From an uncultured Bacteroidales bacterium (GTDB lineage: Bacteria > Bacteroidota > Bacteroidia > Bacteroidales > Bacteroidaceae), in NCBI GenBank assembly GCA_902789725.1, contig CADAPC010000020.1, positions 1 through 39,560 on the forward strand: DNA of 39,560 nt, written 5' to 3'. A program made the translations under genes and the position numbers. Position 1 is the first letter of the stretch. Every line of letters starts with the position of its first letter. Below the pieces are notes generated by a model that saw only the letters and a list, made by a program, of their open reading frames with translations, was not told the DNA's origin and did no database searches. Positions 25,262-33,121 of this stretch are shown here, one piece after another.

Positions 25262-27355
25262 ATGAAGAAGCTATTCTGTACATTCATCACACTGTTGTCC
25301 ACCGTCGCCGCTTTCTGTCAAACCACACAGAATGAGGAGGATTCCCTAATGGTGTGGGAGGATTTTGTGGAATGGATAGAGGAAACAAATGAGGAAGAAG
25401 ATGGGGTGGACGAAGAATTGATGGAGCAGCTGTACGAGCTGCATGCCAATCCGTTAGACCTCAACGAGATAAAGAAGGAAGACCTGATGGTGCTCCCTTT
25501 CCTAAACGAGGAGCAGATAGGCGAAATTGTGAGGTATGTGGAGAAGAATCGGCCCGTAGTGTCGCTGGGAGAACTAATGTTTGTAAGCGGTTTAGGACAA
25601 AAGGCAAGAGAAATGCTCCGTCTGTTTGTCACTGTGGAAGCTAAGCCATCGCTGAAAAAAGATGAAACAGAAAAACTGTCGCTGAGGGAGTTGCTGAAGT
25701 ATGGAAAGAATGAAGCGGTGTGGAGGTCGGACATTCCGTTTTATCGTAAAGCGGGCTATGAAAAGGTATCAGCTGAGGTGCTGAAGAAATCGCCCAACAA
25801 GGTATATTGAGGTGACAGGTTTCACCATTCATTCCGCTACAACTTTGCCAGCATGAACCATTTGCTTGCAGGTTTGAGTGTGGAGAAAGATGCAGGAGAG
25901 AAAGGGGTGGATTACGTGTCGGGATATGTAATGGCGAAAGACTTGGGCATTGTGAAAAATGCCATCGTGGGAAATTACAGAATCAGTTTTGGCAAAGGAT
26001 TGGCGGTGAACACATCGGCCAGATTTGGCAAGATGTCGATGTTCAGCACAATGGACAGGATGGATGTGGGCATCGCAAGGCATTCTTCCACAGCCGAATA
26101 CGGCTACTTCACAGGAGCAGCCGCCACGCTCCGATTGGGAGCATGGGAAGTGTCGGCTTTTGGTTCCTACCAGAAAACTGACGGAACCTTCAGGAGCGAC
26201 TCAATGGGGCTAACCTCCTTGAAAACCGACGGATTGCATCGCACCCAACTGGAACGCAGCAAGAAGGGCAACTGTAGCACCACCCACTTGGGCGGCAACA
26301 TCCATTGGGAGCACAAAGCCTTGCGGCTATCCACCACCTTCATCGCCACCCATCTGTCTGTACCCTTGCTACCCAAGCACAACACGGCCTCCAGCATTTA
26401 CAGAACTTACAACGCACACGGGCAGGACTTTTTCGTCAGCAGCCTTGCTTACGCTTACCGCTTCAAGTCGCTCACCTTCAGCGGCGAAACAGCCTTTAGC
26501 CACATAGAGCGCCAAAACGGAGTAGCCACACTCAATTCTCTCCGCTGGCGAGTAAACGGCAGCAATGTGCTGACACTTGTGGGCAGATACTACGGAGCCA
26601 AGTTTGTGAGCCTCAACGGAAAAGCTTTTGGCGAAAACGCCACACCACAAAACGAAGAGGGCATTTTCCTCAGCTGGACATCGCGCTCCATTAAGAATGT
26701 ATTGCTGGAAACTTACGTGGATGCCATGTACTTTCCTTGGCTGAAAAGTCAGGTGTCGAGCAGTTCGTATGGCTTTGACGGAATGCTGCAAGCTTCCTAT
26801 TCGCCCAGCAAGCGTTGGAATCTGCTGGCGCGTTATCGGCTCAAAACCAAACAAAAGGATTTTGTGATAGAGCGGAAGGGCGGCAACATCAAAATGCTCA
26901 AATACAACACCAACCACAATGTGAAGTTGCAGCTGAACCTCACCCTTTCCTCCTTTCTTTCCCTCCGCACATCGGCAACAGGAGCACTCGTTTCATTTGG
27001 TGCCAACCCTAACGAGAAAGGTTTTGCCATCGGTGAACAAATTCGTTGGCAAAACCCTCAAAACAAATGCCGCATCGATGTCGGCATCACCTATTTCAAT
27101 ACAGACAGCTATGCTGCACGCCTCTATCACTACGAGCCTTCGCTCCTCTACTCCTTCGGCTCCACAGCTTATTCCGATAAAGGAATCCGTGCCATACTTG
27201 TCGCGTCTCTCCCCCTCGTCAAAAAGTCTCTCTTCCTGAATGCCAAGTTGGGCATGACCCACTACTTCAACCGCAGCACCATCGGCACAGGGCTTGAGCT
27301 TATCAACGCCCATCACCGCGAGGATTTGCAAGTGCAACTGCGCTGGAAGTTTTAA
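25262..27355 (+). pseudogene. Helix-hairpin-helix/outer-membrane barrel protein, split by an in-frame TGA
   Basis: Read through one TGA (25808-25810), this is a single 697-codon frame. The first 182 residues hold a signal peptide (MKKLFCTFITLLSTVAAFC), an acidic segment, and a helix-hairpin-helix region (LDLNEIKKEDLMVLPFLNEEQIGEIV ... SLGELMFVSGLG). The rest continues in the same frame with GDRFHHSFRYNFASMNHLLAG and KDAGE, and ends in a beta barrel with terminal Phe (LQVQLRWKF). Bacteroidetes carry intact proteins of this design, with unknown function. Because both sides are in one frame and well preserved, the stop looks recent. An isolated barrel ORF from ATG 25853 would lack a signal peptide. 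Longer upstream starts are ruled out by the promoter at 25207-25237. Confidence 0.8.
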
Positions 27356-27405
27356 GCAGCGTAGCAGAAAGGAGGGAACGAAAAAAAATGTGGAATGAGA
27401 GAAAT

Positions 27406-27939
27406 CTACCAAGTCAACTTACCATCCTGGAAATAAACCATCGTGAGGCGGTAAGGAGCATCGTTGGACGTAGCCGCAAGCAACGAATCGGTCTTGGAGT
27501 CGTAGCAAAGCGCACGCTTCATGACAAGAAGATGCTTTTGAGTGTCGCTCACCCAAAAGCGAGAACGGGGATTCACGTGCATGAGGGCATCCTCAAATTT
27601 CTTGAGCAAGTCGTTGTTGTCAAGCAAAATGTCGAGCACCTCGCGAATGTCGCTGACATCAGGGAAAGGGTAGCTATAGTAGAGAAGGCTGTCGAAGAGT
27701 TCTGCGCGGTCATCTTTCGTGAAGGGTTGACCACCCACCATCATGATGCGCGCACGCGGCATCTTGCCCAACACTTTCAGCAATATGCCGCGCTGCTCGC
27801 TGGAGGCCTCGCGAATGCAGATGTAGCGTGAACCGATGCATTGCTCGTACGATTTGCTTCCGGTACGCTTCAATGGTTTTGTCTCCCGAGGCAGTGTGAC
27901 TACGTCGCCTACTTGCCAATTCTTTTCTTTAATTGCCAT
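27406..27939 (-). CDS. Conserved-looking protein of unknown function
   Basis: I do not recognise this 177-residue protein. It has no signal peptide or membrane helix. The N-terminal part has a short basic stretch (LPRETKPLKRTGSKSY), followed by alternating strands and helices: RARIMMVGGQPFTKDDRAELFDSLLYYSYPFPDVSDIREVLDILLDNN, then RSRFWVSDTQKHLLVMKRALCYDSKTDSLLA. Codon use resembles the neighbours and a -7 box (TAACTTTG, minus strand, 28032-28025) lies about 86 nt before the start, so I take it as a real gene. It converges on the broken barrel gene with 50 bp between and no obvious terminator. Confidence 0.7.
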   Translation of the reverse strand: MAIKEKNWQVGDVVTLPRETKPLKRTGSKSYEQCIGSRYICIREASSEQRGILLKVLGKMPRARIMMVGGQPFTKDDRAELFDSLLYYSYPFPDVSDIREVLDILLDNNDLLKKFEDALMHVNPRSRFWVSDTQKHLLVMKRALCYDSKTDSLLAATSNDAPYRLTMVYFQDGKLTW

Positions 27940-28291
27940 GAATATATGAGTTTGATGTGATGAATCTACGCTAAGGTGGATGAGGGTGCAACCTCGTAAT
28001 GGTGAAAATACTAAAATGTGACTGCAAAGTTACATCAATTTCTCCAAACTATAACATTTTTTTAAAGAAAAGAACGGAATTGGAGAGGAATTTGCCAAAA
28101 TGGGGGGGGTATTTTTTGCATTTTGTCATGTTAAAGCGTGTTTTTTAACTCCTAAAGAGAACATCAAAGTTGGCTATGAAATGAATGGGAGAGGAAGTGT
28201 TTTTCGGCTTCTCTGCACTAATAATAAATAATGTATGCACGATTTATGAATTAAATTTCTTACCTTTGCACAAAATTTCAACAAATAAAAC
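27940..28291. other. 352-bp divergent intergenic region
   Basis: This stretch separates the unknown minus-strand gene from trpS. It holds a -7 box for each side: minus strand TAACTTTG at 28032-28025 and plus strand TACCTTTG at 28261-28268. Neither has a clear -33 TTTG. An uninterrupted run of eight G lies at 28102-28109. I see no ORF, RNA gene or T-box-like structure for trpS here. Confidence 0.7.
28261..28268 (+). promoter_or_regulatory. Candidate -7 box of trpS
   Basis: TACCTTTG matches TAnnTTTG and would start transcription about 17 nt before the trpS ATG. This leaves no room for a tRNA-sensing leader. Confidence 0.55.
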
Positions 28292-29284
28292 ATGAAAGAA
28301 ATCGTACTTAGCGGCATCCGACCTACCGGTAACCTACATTTGGGCAACTACTACGGGGCAGTGCAGAACTTTGTGAAAATGCAGGAAGACTACAACTGCT
28401 TTTATTTCATTGCCGACTGGCACTCACTCACCACCCACCCAAAGCCCGAAGACATTCAGCAATCGGCTCGCACCATTCTGGCCGAGTATTTGGCTTGCGG
28501 CATCGACCCTGAAAAATCGACCATCTACATACAGAGCGACGTGCCTGAAACCATCGAGCTGTACCTCTACTTCAACATGAACTGCTACCTGGGCGAACTG
28601 GAACGTGTGACCACTTTCAAAGAGAAGGCTCGCAAACAACCCAACAACGTGAACGCTGGCTTGCTCACCTACCCCACCCTGATGGCAGCCGACATTTTGC
28701 AACACCGAGCTGCCAAGGTGCCAGTGGGGAAAGACCAAGAACAGAACATGGAAATGGCTCGCAAATGCGCTCGCCGCTTCAACAACATCTACGGTGTGGA
28801 GTTCTTTCCCGAACCGCAGAATTTCTATTTTGGCGACCACGCCATCAAAATTCCAGGACTCGACGGCAGTGGAAAGATGGGAAAATCGGAAGGCAACTGC
28901 ATCTACCTCTACGAGGATGCCAAATCTATCGAAAAAAAGGTGAAGAAGGCCGTAACCGACTCAGGGCCAACAGAACCCAACCAGGAGAAGCCCGAAGTGA
29001 TTCAGAACCTCTTCACGCTGATGGAGATTGCCTCTTCGAAGGAGACTTACGACTATTTCAACGAGAAGTGGAACGACATGTCTATCCGCTACGGCGACAT
29101 GAAAAAGCAACTGGCTGAGGACATTGTGAAGACACTCTCCCCCATCCGCGAGCGCATTCTTGAATACAAGAACAATCAAGAGTTGCTCGACAAGGTGGCC
29201 AAACTCGGTGCAGAGAAAGCACGCGAAAGCGCAGCTGCCACGCTGAGGGAGGTGAGAAAGATTATCGGATTCAAAGTGTACTAA
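28292..29284 (+). CDS. trpS: Tryptophanyl-tRNA synthetase
   Basis: The 330-residue class I aminoacyl-tRNA synthetase charges tRNA-Trp. The HIGH-type motif is TGNLHLGNY (12-20) and the KMSKS-type loop is KMGKS (195-199) within DGSGKMGKSEGN. The specificity region YPTLMAADIL and the dimer-interface helix are in the usual places. Length is normal for the bacterial single-domain type. It is monocistronic, followed by a 12-bp hairpin that is part of a repeat array. Confidence 0.96.
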   Translation: MKEIVLSGIRPTGNLHLGNYYGAVQNFVKMQEDYNCFYFIADWHSLTTHPKPEDIQQSARTILAEYLACGIDPEKSTIYIQSDVPETIELYLYFNMNCYLGELERVTTFKEKARKQPNNVNAGLLTYPTLMAADILQHRAAKVPVGKDQEQNMEMARKCARRFNNIYGVEFFPEPQNFYFGDHAIKIPGLDGSGKMGKSEGNCIYLYEDAKSIEKKVKKAVTDSGPTEPNQEKPEVIQNLFTLMEIASSKETYDYFNEKWNDMSIRYGDMKKQLAEDIVKTLSPIRERILEYKNNQELLDKVAKLGAEKARESAAATLREVRKIIGFKVY

Positions 29285-29324
29285 GAAAAAGGCAAGCGCA
29301 CTTAACCATATACATTATTATATA

Positions 29325-29401
29325 TAAGGGCAGGTTGAAATAACCTGCCCTTATTGTTGAATAACCCTGCCTTATCTGACAATAACCCACCCTTATCATT
29401 C
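29325..29401. repeat. 21-bp repeat array: one inverted and three direct copies
   Basis: A 12-bp perfect hairpin TAAGGGCAGGTT / AACCTGCCCTTA (29325-29336, 29342-29353, loop GAAAT) is formed by one inverted and one direct copy. Direct copies of AATAACC.TGCCCTTAT type start at 29339, 29360 and 29381, exactly 21 bp apart. The next two 21-bp steps (29402, 29423) hold a different motif, AATATCTAA, at 29404 and 29425. The hairpin probably also terminates trpS, although the following bases (TTGTTG) are a poor U-run. The layout copies that of the array at 23573-23665, with a different sequence. Confidence 0.75.
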
Positions 29402-29481
29402 TTAATATCTAATAATTCGCCTTGAATATCTAACAAAATTAGTTAAACTTTCAAGTTCAAGTGCTTTTTCTTGTCCCTTTC

Positions 29482-29514
29482 TTTGCGATTATCTAAAAGT
29501 TTAGATTAACTTTG
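29482..29514 (+). promoter_or_regulatory. blaI-blaR1-like promoter with overlapping operator
   Basis: TTTG at 29482-29485, 21 nt, then TAACTTTG at 29507-29514 form the promoter. Between the boxes lies the perfect dyad ATCTAAAAGTTTAGAT (29491-29506), a good candidate operator for the BlaI/MecI-type repressor encoded next. Another half-site ATCTAAA is at 29524-29530, and AATATCTAA occurs upstream at 29404-29412 and 29425-29433. A repressor on the dyad would block the polymerase. Confidence 0.75.
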
Positions 29515-29543
29515 CAGCAGAAAATCTAAAAAATTAAATAAAG

Positions 29544-29939
29544 ATGAAGCGCAACAAAGAAGAAAGGCAATTGACAAAAGCCGAAATGGAAATCATGAAT
29601 GTGCTTTGGAGTGCCCCCTCCCCTCAAGAAGGGCTCACCACTCACGAAATCATAGAGCACTACCCCGACCCCAAACCTGCGTACTCCACCATCGCCACCT
29701 TTCTGAAAATTCTGACAAACAAGGAATTTATTTCCTCACGCAAACAGGAAGGAGGAGGGAAAACCTTTGTGTTCTTTCCGCTGCTGACAAGGGAGGAATA
29801 CACCAACCGCGTGATGAAGGAAGTGAAGAGCACCTTCTTCGCTGGCTCACTGAAATCCATGCTGTCTTTCTTTGCCCAGCAAGAAGAGGTGTCGGAGGAA
29901 GAATTGAAAGACATCGTGGCGATGATTAACAAGTCATAA
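29544..29939 (+). CDS. BlaI/MecI/CopY-family transcriptional repressor
   Basis: The 131-residue winged-helix repressor shows the family start LTKAEMEIMNVLWSAPSPQEGLTTHEIIEHYPDPKPAYSTIATFLKIL, with recognition helix YSTIATFLK, then the wing GGGKTFVFFPLLTREEY. The C-terminal third (SLKSMLSFFAQQEEVSEEELKDIVAMI) is the dimerisation part that BlaR1-type proteases cleave or release. It pairs with the M56 sensor 35 nt downstream. The dyad in its own promoter suggests autorepression. The cognate signal is not necessarily beta-lactam; no beta-lactamase gene is nearby. Confidence 0.92.
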   Translation: MKRNKEERQLTKAEMEIMNVLWSAPSPQEGLTTHEIIEHYPDPKPAYSTIATFLKILTNKEFISSRKQEGGGKTFVFFPLLTREEYTNRVMKEVKSTFFAGSLKSMLSFFAQQEEVSEEELKDIVAMINKS

Positions 29940-29974
29940 ATCGCAAATTACCAATCCCCTAAAATGAAATAACA

Positions 29975-32047
29975 ATGATGCTGTTCGTCTTCAAATCAGC
30001 CATCACATTGGCACTTCTATACAGCTGTTTCTTCTTCCTGCTGAGTAAAGAAACGTTCCATCGGTTCAACCGCTGCATGCTGCTGGGCATCATGGTGGTG
30101 TCGCTCATTGTGCCATTGCTGCATTTCACCACAGCGCATCCCACCGTTGTCAACGAGGAACTCTATGCCATGCAAACCTACATGGAGAGCTACACCCTGC
30201 CCGAACAAGTAGTGTACGCCGACAACAGCCCCCGCATTGTTTGGATGCAAGTCGTCATCTATGGATATTTGGCTGGTGTGGCTGTAATGGTAGTGTTGTC
30301 GCTTCTGCAAGCCATTGACCTTATCCGACTGATACACGGAGGTTTGCGACACACCGACCCACAAGGCAACACGGTGGTGCTGCAGAAGGGCAAGGTGACA
30401 CCGTGCAGCTTTTTCCACTTCATCATGATGAACGTGCAGGATTATGAGCAACACAGCCAGTATATCCTCACACATGAACAGGAGCACATCCGCCTGGGAC
30501 ACACCTACGACCTCCTTCTTCTGGAGGTGATGAAGACTTTCCAATGGTTCAATCCCTTCATCTGGTTCATCAGCCGCGACTTGAAAGCGGTGCACGAATA
30601 CGAGGCCGACCAAGCGGTTATCCATCAAGGCATCGATGCAAAAAAATATCAACAATTGCTGGTGACAAAGGTTGTCGGAAATCGACTGCAGCCTTTTACG
30701 AACAATCTGAGTCACGGCTCACTCAAAAAACGTATCACTATGATGTACCAAAAACCTAAGACCAGATGGGGAATGCTCAAAGCACTCTGCGCCATCCCCG
30801 TGGTGGCATTGACCCTTAATGCCTTTGCCACACCTATTGAAACCGACCCCGTAGAAGATATGGTGAAGACGTTGGAAACAACGAAAGTGCCAGCCTTCAA
30901 CGAAGTGAAAGAAACCCTTCTCGCCCCAATGGAAGAAACCGTCGAAGCAGCAATCGACAACAATGCTCCTTTTGCCATCCATCCCGTCAGAGACCAATAT
31001 GGCAGAATCATCGGCTTCTCGCACGAAGGGGAGCCTGCTGCCGGCGACTTCGCATGCACTGCTGAATATGTGTTTATCAACGGACGCCAAGCCACTGAAG
31101 CCGAATTGAGAAACTACAAGAACTACTCAGCCTTCCAAATCATCAAGAATGCTGACGGAACTCCTCAGTACAACTACAAGGACAAGCACGGCATCATCTG
31201 CTTCACCAGTATTGAAGACGAACCCCTCGTTCTGCTGGATGGCAAGGTGGTGGAACTTCCCGCAGAGTTTCCCAACAAGAAAAAGAACCTTGAAGACGAG
31301 GACGTGCTCGCCCAACTGCTCCACATCAACAGCGAAGACATCGCATCCGTCACTGTCATCAGAGACGGTGCAGCCACAGCCATCTTTGGCGAAAAGGGCA
31401 GGAACGGAGTCATCAGCATTGAGACCAAGGCTTTCCAAGCGCAGCCAAAAGACACGGTCGTGGTCAAGAATAAAGTCTCCAATGTATTGAATATCGACGA
31501 GTTAACAGAAAAGCTACCTGGTGCAGAGAAACACGATGATGGCAGCATTACGATTAATGGAAAGCCTGTGAAGAAAATCACCTTGGAAGGCGAAACCATC
31601 TACCCTAACAACGACGATGATAATGAAGTCTTTCTTGTGTGTGAACAAAATGCAGCTTTCCCTGGTGGACAAGAAGCCCTGATGCAATACCTCGTCACCC
31701 AATTACATTATCCCAAAGAAGCACACGAACATGGCATTCAAGGGCGCATGATAGTGGAGTTTATCGTGGAAAAAGACGGATCGCTCAGCAACTTGAAGGT
31801 AGCCCAAAATGGTGCAGAAAACACAGCCGGCAACACTGCAACCGTTAGTTACCGATCGACCAAAGAGCAGATGGAGAAGGGCTTGGAAGTGAAATCTACG
31901 CCCGAACAGTTTGAAGCTGGCAGCAAAGCACTTGAGCGCGAAGCTCTCCGTATAGTCAAGAATATGCCCAAATGGGAGCCAGCCAAACAGAGAGGAAGGG
32001 TGGTAAGAATGAAATACACGCTCCCCATTTCCTTCCGTCTGCAATAG
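29975..32047 (+). CDS. M56 (BlaR1-type) membrane metallopeptidase fused to plug-like and TonB C-terminal domains
   Basis: The 690-residue protein has helices at about 5-25, 33-52, 88-112 and 268-285. The zinc-protease motif HEQEH (167-171) and downstream HEYEADQ (207-213) mark an active M56 peptidase. The periplasmic part after helix four has a TonB-receptor plug-like stretch near 460-485 (VTVIRDGAATAIFGEKGRNG) and a C-terminal TonB domain from about 560 (FPGGQEALMQYL ... YPKEA ... KNMPKWEPAKQRG). In BlaR1 systems a signal activates the protease, which inactivates the repressor. The TonB/plug parts suggest sensing of, or coupling to, an outer-membrane receptor. It forms a two-gene operon with the repressor. 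Confidence 0.88.
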   Translation: MMLFVFKSAITLALLYSCFFFLLSKETFHRFNRCMLLGIMVVSLIVPLLHFTTAHPTVVNEELYAMQTYMESYTLPEQVVYADNSPRIVWMQVVIYGYLAGVAVMVVLSLLQAIDLIRLIHGGLRHTDPQGNTVVLQKGKVTPCSFFHFIMMNVQDYEQHSQYILTHEQEHIRLGHTYDLLLLEVMKTFQWFNPFIWFISRDLKAVHEYEADQAVIHQGIDAKKYQQLLVTKVVGNRLQPFTNNLSHGSLKKRITMMYQKPKTRWGMLKALCAIPVVALTLNAFATPIETDPVEDMVKTLETTKVPAFNEVKETLLAPMEETVEAAIDNNAPFAIHPVRDQYGRIIGFSHEGEPAAGDFACTAEYVFINGRQATEAELRNYKNYSAFQIIKNADGTPQYNYKDKHGIICFTSIEDEPLVLLDGKVVELPAEFPNKKKNLEDEDVLAQLLHINSEDIASVTVIRDGAATAIFGEKGRNGVISIETKAFQAQPKDTVVVKNKVSNVLNIDELTEKLPGAEKHDDGSITINGKPVKKITLEGETIYPNNDDDNEVFLVCEQNAAFPGGQEALMQYLVTQLHYPKEAHEHGIQGRMIVEFIVEKDGSLSNLKVAQNGAENTAGNTATVSYRSTKEQMEKGLEVKSTPEQFEAGSKALEREALRIVKNMPKWEPAKQRGRVVRMKYTLPISFRLQ

Positions 32048-32093
32048 CACACACGTGTTAGTAATTAAAGATCAGTTAAAAGAAGTAGCTACA

Positions 32094-32136
32094 CCTCTCG
32101 TGCAGTCAGTGATGATGGTGCGAGAGGGTTTCCTTT
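32094..32136. terminator. Probable terminator between the M56 gene and the HhH gene
   Basis: CCTCTCG (32094-32100) pairs with CGAGAGG (32121-32127), extended by two wobble pairs and one GC pair, with a loop of about 14 nt. It is followed by GTTTCCTTTCT. It lies between convergent genes, 46 bp after the M56 stop. Confidence 0.55.
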
Positions 32137-32176
32137 CTGAAATGAAAAGTTCAATGTTATGATGTACACATATAAA

Positions 32177-33121
32177 TCATTCGTAGGCGATGTACGGTTT
32201 GAGCCGTTCAAGCTCGCCGGAATTGAAAATGCCAGTAGAGAGTAGTTGCTGTTCTGACTGGATCTCACCATAAAGCCGCACATACTGCAGCAGGGCTTTT
32301 GTCTGTTCGTAAGTAATATAAGGGTGGCTGTTCAATTTTTGAAAAGATGCCTTGTTGATGTTGATGGTTTGTACGGAGGGAGGAGAGGAAACGGTAAACC
32401 ATTCCAACAATTCGGGGGAAACAATCTTCACTTCTAACAGCTGCTCCACCGAATAGAAACCGCCCAATTGTTGCCGATAGCGGACAATGGCCTCGCTAAT
32501 TTTCTCGCCCACACCCGGAATGCGGCGAAGGAGCGTCGTGTCGGCTTCGTTCACATCCACTTTGGTCAAGTTTTGAAACTTCTTCAATTCAAAATGCAGT
32601 GAAGAGATTTGCCGGCTTCTCGCTAACGATTCATCTTCTGCGCGTACGTCTCTGGCACGAGCCTCTGCCGTCTTTTTTTGATATTGTTCACCCACCCTCA
32701 CGTATGGGGCTAACCTTTCCACATCCTTTTCCGTCCACCCGTACGTGTCCCCTAAATCATCTACAGAACGAAACACTTTCCCTGCTGCACGATAATGAAG
32801 AAAATTCTTCACTTTCCAAGGTTCCAAACCAAATCCCACAAAGGTGAGGGAATCAATAGTGTTGGGGTCAAAGGCATGAAGGGCTGCCTCATGCTGCTCT
32901 TGGAATATCTCACCCTCTATAAGAGAGTTCGTTCTGCCCGTTCGTAATTGACCAACCGACGTCATGATTTCCTCTTTCATGGATGGAGAAGGTTGGGAGG
33001 AAGGACGATCCATAACAAACATAACACCCACGCAGAACACGGCGACAAAACCAATTGCCACTATGGCTCGGCGGTCGCTTTTCTGAAAATAGAAGAAATC
33101 TCTGAGTGGATTGCTTTTCAT
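32177..33121 (-). CDS. Membrane-anchored helix-hairpin-helix (ComEA-like) protein
   Basis: The 314-residue protein has one N-terminal helix (about 19-36) and three helix-hairpin-helix units: ...FDPNTIDSLTFVGFG (about 85), VDVNEADTTLLRRIPGVGEKIS (about 190) and ININKASFQKLNSHPYI (about 250). The middle unit has the typical IPGVGEKIS hairpin of ComEA-like DNA-binding domains. The anchor would put the domains in the periplasm, so DNA uptake or nucleic-acid binding is possible but unproven. The frame is open nine codons upstream. I chose the ATG at 33121 because it overlaps the glycerate kinase stop as ATGA. Confidence 0.82.
   Translation of the reverse strand: MKSNPLRDFFYFQKSDRRAIVAIGFVAVFCVGVMFVMDRPSSQPSPSMKEEIMTSVGQLRTGRTNSLIEGEIFQEQHEAALHAFDPNTIDSLTFVGFGLEPWKVKNFLHYRAAGKVFRSVDDLGDTYGWTEKDVERLAPYVRVGEQYQKKTAEARARDVRAEDESLARSRQISSLHFELKKFQNLTKVDVNEADTTLLRRIPGVGEKISEAIVRYRQQLGGFYSVEQLLEVKIVSPELLEWFTVSSPPSVQTININKASFQKLNSHPYITYEQTKALLQYVRLYGEIQSEQQLLSTGIFNSGELERLKPYIAYE

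Noticed and set aside
27940..28291. T-box or tryptophan attenuator ahead of trpS
   Set aside because: The candidate start site leaves a leader of only about 17 nt and no Trp-rich leader peptide or T-box sequence is visible.
29325..29401. CRISPR array
   Set aside because: The copies are adjacent with 21-bp total period and no variable spacers of 30 nt or more; no cas gene nearby. The same holds for 23573-23665.
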